A stretch of DNA of 51,399 nucleotides, taken from IMG/VR virus record IMGVR_UViG_3300017950_000010, positions 1 to 51,399 of that record. One strand, given 5' to 3'. Below, piece by piece: positions 31,352 through 39,775 of the stretch. This stretch comes from a virus. Position 1 is the stretch's first letter. Each line of letters begins with the position of its first letter. Below the pieces are notes generated by a model that was given only the letters and a program-made list of their open reading frames with translations, was not told the DNA's origin and made no database searches. The position numbers and the translations under genes were made by a program.

Positions 31352-31864
31352 ATGATTATACGAAATATTACTGACAGTGACATCTGTCAGCTTATCGCTC
31401 TTTGCGAAAAAGAAAATACCCCACGAGCACATCAAGGTGATGGGCTTGGGTATAACTCTTATAATGAATATGTATGGATTAAGAATACTCTTAATTTATA
31501 TGAACAAGCTAAAGACCCTTCGTCTGGGAATCTTTGCATAGGGGTGTTCGATGAGAACAACGTTATGTTAGGTTTTCTTACAGCCAGTTATTTTTCGAAT
31601 TGGTATACTGGGTCGTACATTGCAGATATGAAAGATGTTTGCACAGACATGACCCATGAAAAATACCATGAGGTCTTTGAAAAGTTATTTAGACGGTTTA
31701 TCAATCACTACGCTCAACTCGGTGTTACCGATTGGCGAGCGGATACGATTAGGTCTCAAGACGATAACGGTCTGAAGTTTGGTAATTACATTAAGAAACT
31801 TTTTGGCAAAGAGAATGATATTGTTCTCAACACTTCCGTTAGGGGAGTAAACACAAGTAATTGA
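31352..31864 (+). CDS. GNAT-like acetyltransferase family protein (170 aa)
   Basis: It starts MIIRNITDSDICQLIALCEK, the usual first strand-helix of a GNAT domain. GNLCIGVFDENNVMLGFLTA gives the central beta strands, YIADMKDVCTD the motif-A-like strand, and a helix with FRRFINHYAQLGV follows. The canonical Q/RxxGxG/A acetyl-CoA loop is not obvious, so activity is uncertain. Proteins of this type precede internal virion proteins in several podoviruses and may modify or be part of the virion. GAGGACAAA precedes the ATG. Confidence 0.6.
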   Translation: MIIRNITDSDICQLIALCEKENTPRAHQGDGLGYNSYNEYVWIKNTLNLYEQAKDPSSGNLCIGVFDENNVMLGFLTASYFSNWYTGSYIADMKDVCTDMTHEKYHEVFEKLFRRFINHYAQLGVTDWRADTIRSQDDNGLKFGNYIKKLFGKENDIVLNTSVRGVNTSN

Positions 31865-31874
31865 GGAAACAATT

Positions 31875-32651
31875 ATGAAATACGAAAACGAAATGTTCCA
31901 AGACCTCATGGGAATCGTTAGGGAAACCGATGATAAATGGCTCAATAAAAAACTTAATAGCCATATCTGTTATAAGGGTGGAGGAGGCCGTACTACTACT
32001 ACTACTGCCGCTACAATTCCTGAAGAATTCAAACCATTCGCCGAAAAATACGCTGGTATGCTTAGTGCTTCTACTGGGAAATTCGGGCAGGTAGGCGAAG
32101 AAGCCGAAGCACTCAAACAAGCTCAAGCCCAAGCATTAGGGCGGGCTGGTAATATCCAAGAAATTGGCGCAGCAGGTTTGCAAGCACAACAAGAGGCTCT
32201 TCGTGGAGAAGGCCTTTTCGGTGCTCGTGATTTATCTGCACAACAAGCAGGTCTTGCAGCGGATGCTCAAAGACGTCTTGGCTTAGGTACTGCGCAACGC
32301 CAAGCAGGGGCTGCTATGGGTGGCGGTGCAGGTGGCGCTCGCGCTGCTCTTGCACAACGTGAAGCTGAATCTCAAGCGGGTACACAACTTGCTAGCCAAC
32401 TCGCAGAACTTGAAGGTCAAGACTTAGCTGCTCGTCGTGCTGCTTCTGCAGCTGCTCGTGGTGAAACGGGTATGATGCAAAAAGCTGGTATGGCTGATAT
32501 CGATATCCTTCGGGGAGTAGGTCGGGAACAAACTGATCGTGCTCAACTGATGGCTGAACAACCTGTTCGCGGTCTTAAAGAGATGGGCAGTATTTTTACA
32601 GGTATCCCAATGGGCCAAACTTCAGTTCAAAGAGGAGGCGGAGGTAAGTAA
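31875..32651 (+). CDS. Internal virion (ejection) protein, Ala/Gln-rich (258 aa)
   Basis: After a glycine-rich loop (YKGGGGRTTTTTAATIPEEF) nearly the whole protein is an Ala/Gln/Glu/Arg helix (residues 55-235), with a central flexible GAAMGGGAGGARAAL hinge, and it ends TSVQRGGGGK. This is typical of small ejection proteins (T7 gp14-like in role) that form a channel part in the cell envelope. It leads the ejection module and overlaps the next gene by TAATG. Role by composition and position. Confidence 0.7.
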   Translation: MKYENEMFQDLMGIVRETDDKWLNKKLNSHICYKGGGGRTTTTTAATIPEEFKPFAEKYAGMLSASTGKFGQVGEEAEALKQAQAQALGRAGNIQEIGAAGLQAQQEALRGEGLFGARDLSAQQAGLAADAQRRLGLGTAQRQAGAAMGGGAGGARAALAQREAESQAGTQLASQLAELEGQDLAARRAASAAARGETGMMQKAGMADIDILRGVGREQTDRAQLMAEQPVRGLKEMGSIFTGIPMGQTSVQRGGGGK

Positions 32652-33574
32652 TGCGTAGTAAAAAAGATATGATGTGTTCTTGTGGGAAGCCGAAAGGTAG
32701 TTGTAAATGTGGTACTTCTAAAGTTAAAGGTTACTACATGGGCGACGCTGCAGTAGCTACTCCCCAACAAGAACAAGAAATGATGGCTATGCTTCCTGGG
32801 TTTCGCGCTCAAGCGCCCTTAGCCCCTCCTGAAGAAGGTCCTAGCCCCCTCGCGCAAGCAGCAACCGGACTTGCTACGGCTCCCGTAAGTAATTATGTTA
32901 TGGAGCAAGGCTCTATGGCTCTTGATTCGGCTAAAGATCTTATGGGTGGTAAAGTTATTGGTGAAACCGCGGGTGATGCAGCTTATAAAACAGCTGTCGA
33001 AGGTGGTAAGAGTGCTACTGAAGCAGTTAAGGCAAGTGCTGCTGCTACAGATGCAGCTACCGCAGCTTCGGGTGCAGCTAGTTCTGCTCTTTCAGGTTTC
33101 GGCGGGGCGGCTGCTGCAGACCTTCTTACTAAAGGTAAAGTAGATGAGAAGACACTTCTTAAAGGTGGACTCGCTATGGGTGCTAACATGCTTCTCCCTG
33201 GCTCTGGTTTCCTTGTAGGTCCTGTTCTTTCTGCTTTTGGTCTCCAAGATGGTACTGCTGAAGTACCCCCGATGGGTTATGCTAATGGTAGTAAGGAAAT
33301 TTCTCCTGAAGAATATCAGATGAACCTTATTAAAGAACGCATTCTTAATCCAGCTGAAGCATACGTTGAAGAACGACCTATGCTTCAAGCACCTTTATTC
33401 CTTGCAGGCGCTGCTCAAAAATTTTCTCGCGGTAAATTACCTTTAGGTAGTTTTGGTGGGGGTAAATTAGAAGGTGGTAAAGATCGTATTGCTTATCGTC
33501 ACGATACTCTTGGTGACATTGAGTACAACCCTAAAGACGAAAGAGTTATGTACAAGAAAACAATTCGATTCTAA
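32651..33574 (+). CDS. Internal virion protein with N-terminal Cys cluster (307 aa)
   Basis: The N-terminus has four cysteines in CSCGKPKGSCKCG (about residues 9-21), a likely zinc site. A Pro-rich segment follows, then a long Ala-rich helical part (about 85-165). Glycine-rich hydrophobic stretches (LAMGANMLLPGSGFLVGPV) could insert in membrane. The C-terminus is basic with VMYKKTIRF. Its place in the ejection module suggests that it leaves the virion with the DNA. The function is not recognised. Confidence 0.65.
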   Translation: MRSKKDMMCSCGKPKGSCKCGTSKVKGYYMGDAAVATPQQEQEMMAMLPGFRAQAPLAPPEEGPSPLAQAATGLATAPVSNYVMEQGSMALDSAKDLMGGKVIGETAGDAAYKTAVEGGKSATEAVKASAAATDAATAASGAASSALSGFGGAAAADLLTKGKVDEKTLLKGGLAMGANMLLPGSGFLVGPVLSAFGLQDGTAEVPPMGYANGSKEISPEEYQMNLIKERILNPAEAYVEERPMLQAPLFLAGAAQKFSRGKLPLGSFGGGKLEGGKDRIAYRHDTLGDIEYNPKDERVMYKKTIRF

Positions 33575-33584
33575 GGAGGGTTTG

Positions 33585-35924
33585 ATGTTAGTTGAACAAA
33601 TCAAACAAGAAGAAGGCTTCTCACCGAAAGTTTACGTCGATACCGAAGGGTATCCCACGATTGGTTTTGGTCGACTCCTTGAAAAGAAAAAGATGACGCA
33701 AGAAGAAGCTGAAGCTAAGTACGGTAACTTAATTGTTACTGAAGAAGAAGCTGAAAAAAATCTTCGGGATTACCTAAATGAAGCTGCCCTTCCAGATGCT
33801 ATAAAATTTGTTGGAGAAGATAATTTTTCTTCTTTGAAACCAGAACAACAAGAAGCATTAGTAAGCATGGCTTATAATCTAGGTAGTGGGACTCTTAATA
33901 AATTTAAAGGGTTAAAGAAAGCTATCCAAGAAGGTGACTTAAATAAAGCTGCTTTTGAAATTTTAGATTCTAACGCCTCTAGTCAGGCGCTTGATCGTTA
34001 CGCAAAAATTGCATCTACGTTTGGAGAGTTACCTTCAGCTGAAAAGTTAAGAACTACTACCTCTGGTAAGAAGTTACTAACGCGTCTTCAATCTCAAAAA
34101 GAATCCGGTTCGTACGTACCTGAAGAATATAACTATTTACTCCAAGAGGAAGTACCTATGGCCAGACCTACGAACCCCGAAGCGGGTCCTAGTGATACTG
34201 TTCCTGCAATGCTTACACCTGGGGAAGCAGTTATTCCTGCACCTGCTGCTCAGAATCCTGAAAATAAAAAACAGATAGCTGAAATGCTTAATGAAGGTCG
34301 CGTTAAAAACGATATCGCAGAAGCTAATGGAGTTCCCGTTACTTCACCGGAAGTCGCTAATATCCCTAAAGAAGAAGTGGGAGGTGGTTTCTTTTCTAAT
34401 ATTAAAGAAGCCCTCGGCTTCGAAGGAGGCACTATGGAAGTACCTAATATGGGAATGATGATTCCACCTAAAGACCCTACTATGGATAAGATGGAACAAT
34501 TAGCTTTCAAACAAATGGACTACGAAATGAAGTCTAAAAATCGTACGAGAGATACCGTAGAAAAAATCGGCTTAAAACATCTTGAAGATACTGCTACAGC
34601 CGAAATGAAACAAATGGCTCTTGACGAGACTATGCGTAATTACGGTCTCGAAGTACCTATGCCTATGCAGCCTGTTCCACAAGCCCAAGGCTTTCAACAA
34701 GGTACTGGCAACGTTTCTTATTTTAACCCAGAAGGTTTTAGTAAAAATGAAATGTATGCAGACCGTCCAGGATTAGGCTTCGTGCAAACATTTGGTGGCG
34801 GCCCTAAATTAATGGAAGATGTTAGCGATGCGGAATTAGCAGAGATATCTCGTTTTGGTCAAACTACAGCAGAACAAATGACTGCTGGTTCTGAACTAGA
34901 AAGACGTATGAGTCAAGTCCCAATGGGTTCTGAAGTAACTCGCGTAACACCTGAAGTTCCTATTAAAATTGCTGGTAGTGATACTACAATTACGCCCCCT
35001 AAACCTGTTCAACAAGTGGTTTTACCTGAAGTTGAAAAAGCGAAAGTTACTCCAAAGGATACCTCTGGGAATACAAGTGGTTTATTTTCTAGTCTTGGAA
35101 AAACTCTTGGCGCTGGCTTTACAAATGCTTTCAAAACAGTATTTGACCCGCAATCGATTGCTACTGCTGGTATTTATTACGGAGTAAATCGCTTACTCGG
35201 TTATGACGATGCTACAGCAGCTAAACAAGCAGCAATAGGTTATCAAACAGGCCAACAACAACTTGCGCTTAGGGCTAAACTAGAAGCGGAAGCATTAAAA
35301 GATACACAAAAGACTCAAGCCCAAAGAGATAAAGAAGATATTTCTAATCAAGCAAAATTACGTGAGGCTTCTGAATCCCAATTTAAAACTGCGTTTGATC
35401 AAGTCCTTACTAAAGAAGGCTCTCAAGCAGCTTATGGGACTACCCCAGAAGCCCTTACAGGTGAAGTTGTAGCTGCACTTAGAAATCAAAACGTAGATAT
35501 GTCAGACCCAATGCAAGTTGAGTATGCAATGAACCTTGTTCCATCTGTTGTTCAACAATATAAAGAGAGTATGCAACGAGGTGAGGAAATTCTTTCAGTT
35601 CAAGATGCTTTTGATAGAGTATTCCGTTCTAAATTAGAAGTAAGTGATGCCTTATCAGTTAAAGACGATGAAGGTGAGATTACAGGTGTTGTTAAAACTG
35701 GAGTGACTGCTCCGTTGTTCAATCAAATTCGTAAGAATATTCCTAACGCTAATACACCTTCTGGCCAAGCTGAGTTTGAGTCTCGTCTTTCAGCAGCTTA
35801 TAAGTTGTTTCAAGAAAGAAAAGGTGACATTAATCTTCCTGCACCTGGTCCTGGGGAGAATGAGTTTACAGTATTCTTAAGGGAAGTACTTAATCAAGGA
35901 AGTATTCGTGATTTCAAAAAATAA
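33585..35924 (+). CDS. Virion-associated lysozyme / ejection protein (779 aa)
   Basis: ATG 33585 follows AAGGAGGG; an in-frame upstream start at 33474 has no ribosome site and overlaps the previous gene. Residues 1-150 form a T4-type lysozyme (GH24). Catalytic Glu lies in QIKQEEGF, Asp and Thr in VDTEGYPTIGFG, and the second half has QQEALVSMAYNLGSGTLNKF. The remainder is a long low-complexity helical protein with GPSDTVPAMLTPGEAVIPAP, as seen in tape-measure-like ejection proteins. It should digest peptidoglycan locally at DNA entry, replacing the transglycosylase of T7 gp16. No separate endolysin is visible, so it may also act in lysis. Confidence 0.85.
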   Translation: MLVEQIKQEEGFSPKVYVDTEGYPTIGFGRLLEKKKMTQEEAEAKYGNLIVTEEEAEKNLRDYLNEAALPDAIKFVGEDNFSSLKPEQQEALVSMAYNLGSGTLNKFKGLKKAIQEGDLNKAAFEILDSNASSQALDRYAKIASTFGELPSAEKLRTTTSGKKLLTRLQSQKESGSYVPEEYNYLLQEEVPMARPTNPEAGPSDTVPAMLTPGEAVIPAPAAQNPENKKQIAEMLNEGRVKNDIAEANGVPVTSPEVANIPKEEVGGGFFSNIKEALGFEGGTMEVPNMGMMIPPKDPTMDKMEQLAFKQMDYEMKSKNRTRDTVEKIGLKHLEDTATAEMKQMALDETMRNYGLEVPMPMQPVPQAQGFQQGTGNVSYFNPEGFSKNEMYADRPGLGFVQTFGGGPKLMEDVSDAELAEISRFGQTTAEQMTAGSELERRMSQVPMGSEVTRVTPEVPIKIAGSDTTITPPKPVQQVVLPEVEKAKVTPKDTSGNTSGLFSSLGKTLGAGFTNAFKTVFDPQSIATAGIYYGVNRLLGYDDATAAKQAAIGYQTGQQQLALRAKLEAEALKDTQKTQAQRDKEDISNQAKLREASESQFKTAFDQVLTKEGSQAAYGTTPEALTGEVVAALRNQNVDMSDPMQVEYAMNLVPSVVQQYKESMQRGEEILSVQDAFDRVFRSKLEVSDALSVKDDEGEITGVVKTGVTAPLFNQIRKNIPNANTPSGQAEFESRLSAAYKLFQERKGDINLPAPGPGENEFTVFLREVLNQGSIRDFKK

Positions 35925-35941
35925 TTTTAAGGAGAAACGTC

Positions 35942-38900
35942 ATGGCAGATGATAATACTATGCAGGAAGCACAGGCTATTTTGTTTGGCGTTTCTCCTGT
36001 TGAACCTCAATATAAAATTGAAGGCTCGGCTAACCGACTTATCGACCCTGATACGGTCGCCCTCGCAGAACCTATTAACGGTTATAATCGTATTCGCCTT
36101 CCTGGGATTGATGCCCTTGAAGTTGAGCATATGACTACTGATAATAAAGTAATTCGAGGGGAACTTGGCGGTTCACAATTACATCAAGATGTTTTAGACC
36201 TTGTTAATAAAGGTAACTTTAATAAAGTAATCACAACTGATTCGGTTGATAACACTGGCAAACGTCTTATCGGTGACTTACAAAATGAACAGGGTGAAAC
36301 TTTAAGTCGTAAACTTCTTTATCATAATTTAGTTACGCCGAATGAATATTCTTCAAGAGAACAAATTAATGCTTACCTTGTTGGTGGACTTCAAAAAGAA
36401 ATTAGACGTAAACAAGGTACTATGGATGAATGGGATTTAGCTTCTGATCGTCTTACTCAAAACATTTCCTCTGGCGGCCTCGAAATAAAACCACTTGCTA
36501 TTAATGAAGCTGAATATGCTTCAGCCCCTAATATGTTTAGAGGGGTAGCTGTTCGTAATCGTGATAGAACAATTATGAATAAAGCTCAAAGCACACTTAA
36601 TACAGCTTGGGAACTTGGTAAATTAGGAATGGCAGAAGGGGCTTACGGTTCTTTAGAAATGCTTGGCGACTTAATTGACAGTGATTCACTTACTAAATAT
36701 GGTGAAGCTCACCAAAGACGTCTTCAATATGAAATTGAGAAACTCCCCGTATTAGAAAATCAAAGTGCTTTTGATGAAAACGGTAATTGGACCATTGATG
36801 GTATTGCAGAGTTTGGTAATTATCTTTATACAAATGCAGTCATATCGTCGCCATATATGCTTAACACAATGCTCGCAGGCGCGTTGGCTCCTGCTACTAT
36901 GGGTGCTTCTTTGCTTGCGCCAGCTAGTGTTTACGCAGGTCAAGTTTATAATGAACAAGATGAAGATAATAAAAACCCAGTAGCAGCCCTTATGTCGGGT
37001 ACTGCTCAAGCTGCGTTAGACCTTTTAGGTCTTCGTATCGCTGGTGGTGCTGGGAATTTCCTTACAGTAGCCGGACGTAGGGCTGTTGTAGATGCAGTTC
37101 GCGCAAAGAAAAAATTATCTTTAAAAGATGCAGAAGAACTTGTTACTAAATCTTTCCAAACGTCATTGAGAAGTATTACCAAAGAAGCTCGTGAAACTTT
37201 AGCCGAAGAAATTGGTATGAAGCAAGCACTTAAAGGCATCGGTAAGGGTGCAGCTATTGGTGCTGTATCTGAAGGCGTAACTGAGTCAGCCCAGGAATTA
37301 CTTGCTATGGCTGGCGAGATGAAAGATGTTGATTATAATGAAGCACGATCTAGGCTTTTAAATGCCGTAGTTGCAGGGGCTACCCTTGGTGGTGGTTTCG
37401 GTACTGCAGCAGCTACTACAGACTATATGAGCGTCCGTAATTCAATTTCTAAAACATTTAAAACCGAAGCTGAAGGTGATCGAGATACTAAATGGCAAAA
37501 CCGTGAACGGTTAGCTACAAATAAAGTTCGTAGTGTAGACGAAGTTATTGATGAATATAATAGTAAGACACAAAAATATCAAACTAAAGGGTTAGATGAT
37601 TTAGCGGTTAATGAACGAGAACGAAGGGATGCTGCAGGAACTGTTAGCAATGCTATTTCTTACTTTAAACGTGCTGGCCTTCAAGGTGCTGTTCAAGGTT
37701 TTAAAACAAATCTTTTGAATAAGTACATTGAACGCGGCGAGATTATGAGAAGCCTTGGTTCTGTTCTAGGTGCTAACAAAATTCACCATGGAGTAGATGA
37801 TGAGATTGCTTTGCAAACTCGTGAAGCATCTTTGAATGATATTTTATTTGAAGAAGAACAAGCGCAACAACTCTTCGGTGTTAACGGTTCTAATGCTGTA
37901 TCAGAGATTATGTATAATAACGATGTTATCCAGTATCTTGAAAACCTTATGCGTATTCGTCAAGGTAAGAATTTTGCTTCCCTCGAAGAAGCAGCTAAAA
38001 GTAGCGGTAAAAATCTTGAAGGCCCAAACGCTAAATATCAAGAAGCCATTTTAAAATTTGGCGATCAAATGTATAATCTAGATATCCTTAAAGGACAAGA
38101 TATTGGTACATCTCTTACTGATCGTGTTATTAATAAAGGTTTTCTAGAAAAGAATATTGAAGAGTTTAAAGCTTTGCTCGTTGAAAAGAAAGGGGTAGAC
38201 CCTCAAGCAGCAGAACGTATTGCTAATGACATTCGAGATTTACAGTATATTGAAAAACCTGAATCAGCAGTTGACGATTTACTATTAGACTTCTCTGATT
38301 TATCTACCGATTACAATATTAAAAATTTACAACAAGACCCTGACTTCGCTAAGTTTTACGATAACAATATTTTTTATAATCTATTTACTAGCAATGCTTC
38401 ACATGCTGCTCGTTATGTTAATAGTAAATACTTTGGTAAAGGCGGTTCTAAAATTGCTGGTATGCTTCAACTCGCTAAAGAGAATGGAGAGATATCTCAA
38501 AATGAAATGGAATTTTTGGCAGCTGAATTATCCGATTATCAACGGATGAAGAATAACGAGTATGGTCGTATTGAAAATGATTTCTTAAGGAAGTCACAAC
38601 AAAATGTTTTGTTTTTCACTACATTAAATCAGCTTCCCCTTGCTACTCTTGCATCATTAGTTGAGCTTGCTCTTTCTACTCGGATGCTTAGTCGCGATCT
38701 CGTCTTTAAAGCAATTGGCCCTGCTACAAAAGCCCTTGGGCTTGAAATGAATAACTACATTAATGAGATATCGGCAAAAACAAAAGTAACACAACGTAAA
38801 AGTTATTTAGCAGGTTCCAGAGCGTTGCTTAAATCTTCTGGTTATCTTGTTCAATCTCAAGGTGCGCGACAACGTGCGGGTATTGATGAAGTTTCGGGTA

Positions 38901-39775
38901 AGAAAAATAATCTTATGAATTCATTCTTTAAGCTTATTGGTCTTCAAGGTTTTACTAACTTTTCTCGTTCAATTCGTCTTGGTATTTCTGGTGATTACAT
39001 TATGGATCAAGTCTCTGTACTTGCAGAGGGTGAAGCAAATACTATTGGAGCTCTAGAAGCCCGTGAAAACCTTGTTCGACTAGGTGTTGATATTGATTTC
39101 CTTGTAGATAAATACAAAGTCCCTGGGCCGTTAACTTCAACTGATATGGAATATCTTAATACTCAGCTTCTTAATGGTAGCATTGCGTTTACAGATTTAG
39201 CGGTAGCCCACCCCCGTGTAGGTAATCGACCTAAGTTTTATAGCGATAAACGATTGGCACTCCTAATGGCTTTCCAAGGGTTTATTGCAACGTTTACTTC
39301 AACGATCCTCCCGCAAATTTATCGTGGACTCGCAGGGCGAACTATTGGTGCGCGTATGGAGTCAGTTAAAACAATTGCATTACTTATTGCATTTGGTTTT
39401 CTTGCTCAATACCTTCGTGACCTTCTTAAATACGGTGAAGTTCCTGATTGGATGGACGATGAACAAAAATTTCAGCGAGCCATTTATTCATCGGGTCTCC
39501 TAGGTACTGGTGAAAGGGTTTATGATATGTTCGATCCCTTATACCCCCAACGTACTTCAGGTGCTGTTGATAGTATTGGTAACTTCCTTGAAGGAGAAAT
39601 CCCAGCGGTTTCTTACGGCGCTCGGATTGCTGATACTGTTGGTAAAGCACTCGACGGAGAGTATGGAGCAGCAGCTAAGGGCGCATTTAAATCATTACCA
39701 TTAGTCGGACCGCTCCATCAAGGGGCAGTTGAAACACAAGATATAGTCGATAAGGCTCTAAGAGGAAAATATTAA
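35942..39775 (+). CDS. Large ejection protein with N-terminal SNase-like domain (1277 aa)
   Basis: Residues about 24-132 look like a staphylococcal-nuclease fold: Asp37-Thr38 (IDPDTVAL), Arg52 and Asp57/Glu60 (RIRLPGIDALE), Arg108 (GKRLIGDLQ) and the final LSRKLLYHNLV helix. Spacings Arg-Asp 5 and Asp-Glu 3 equal those of SNase. The rest is a long helical virion protein with an Ala-rich hydrophobic stretch (about 295-340) and a C-terminal membrane-active-looking part (IALLIAFGFLAQYLRDLL). It lies between lysozyme and polymerase-like genes. It might degrade host DNA, trim DNA ends, or have lost activity and only bind. AAGGAGAAA precedes the ATG. Confidence 0.65.
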   Translation: MADDNTMQEAQAILFGVSPVEPQYKIEGSANRLIDPDTVALAEPINGYNRIRLPGIDALEVEHMTTDNKVIRGELGGSQLHQDVLDLVNKGNFNKVITTDSVDNTGKRLIGDLQNEQGETLSRKLLYHNLVTPNEYSSREQINAYLVGGLQKEIRRKQGTMDEWDLASDRLTQNISSGGLEIKPLAINEAEYASAPNMFRGVAVRNRDRTIMNKAQSTLNTAWELGKLGMAEGAYGSLEMLGDLIDSDSLTKYGEAHQRRLQYEIEKLPVLENQSAFDENGNWTIDGIAEFGNYLYTNAVISSPYMLNTMLAGALAPATMGASLLAPASVYAGQVYNEQDEDNKNPVAALMSGTAQAALDLLGLRIAGGAGNFLTVAGRRAVVDAVRAKKKLSLKDAEELVTKSFQTSLRSITKEARETLAEEIGMKQALKGIGKGAAIGAVSEGVTESAQELLAMAGEMKDVDYNEARSRLLNAVVAGATLGGGFGTAAATTDYMSVRNSISKTFKTEAEGDRDTKWQNRERLATNKVRSVDEVIDEYNSKTQKYQTKGLDDLAVNERERRDAAGTVSNAISYFKRAGLQGAVQGFKTNLLNKYIERGEIMRSLGSVLGANKIHHGVDDEIALQTREASLNDILFEEEQAQQLFGVNGSNAVSEIMYNNDVIQYLENLMRIRQGKNFASLEEAAKSSGKNLEGPNAKYQEAILKFGDQMYNLDILKGQDIGTSLTDRVINKGFLEKNIEEFKALLVEKKGVDPQAAERIANDIRDLQYIEKPESAVDDLLLDFSDLSTDYNIKNLQQDPDFAKFYDNNIFYNLFTSNASHAARYVNSKYFGKGGSKIAGMLQLAKENGEISQNEMEFLAAELSDYQRMKNNEYGRIENDFLRKSQQNVLFFTTLNQLPLATLASLVELALSTRMLSRDLVFKAIGPATKALGLEMNNYINEISAKTKVTQRKSYLAGSRALLKSSGYLVQSQGARQRAGIDEVSGKKNNLMNSFFKLIGLQGFTNFSRSIRLGISGDYIMDQVSVLAEGEANTIGALEARENLVRLGVDIDFLVDKYKVPGPLTSTDMEYLNTQLLNGSIAFTDLAVAHPRVGNRPKFYSDKRLALLMAFQGFIATFTSTILPQIYRGLAGRTIGARMESVKTIALLIAFGFLAQYLRDLLKYGEVPDWMDDEQKFQRAIYSSGLLGTGERVYDMFDPLYPQRTSGAVDSIGNFLEGEIPAVSYGARIADTVGKALDGEYGAAAKGAFKSLPLVGPLHQGAVETQDIVDKALRGKY

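Noticed and set aside
33474-33584. Upstream in-frame start giving the lysozyme a hydrophobic N-terminus like a signal-anchor
   Set aside because: It lies wholly inside the preceding gene with no ribosome site, whereas ATG 33585 has a strong AAGGAGGG. The hydrophobicity is an out-of-frame by-product.
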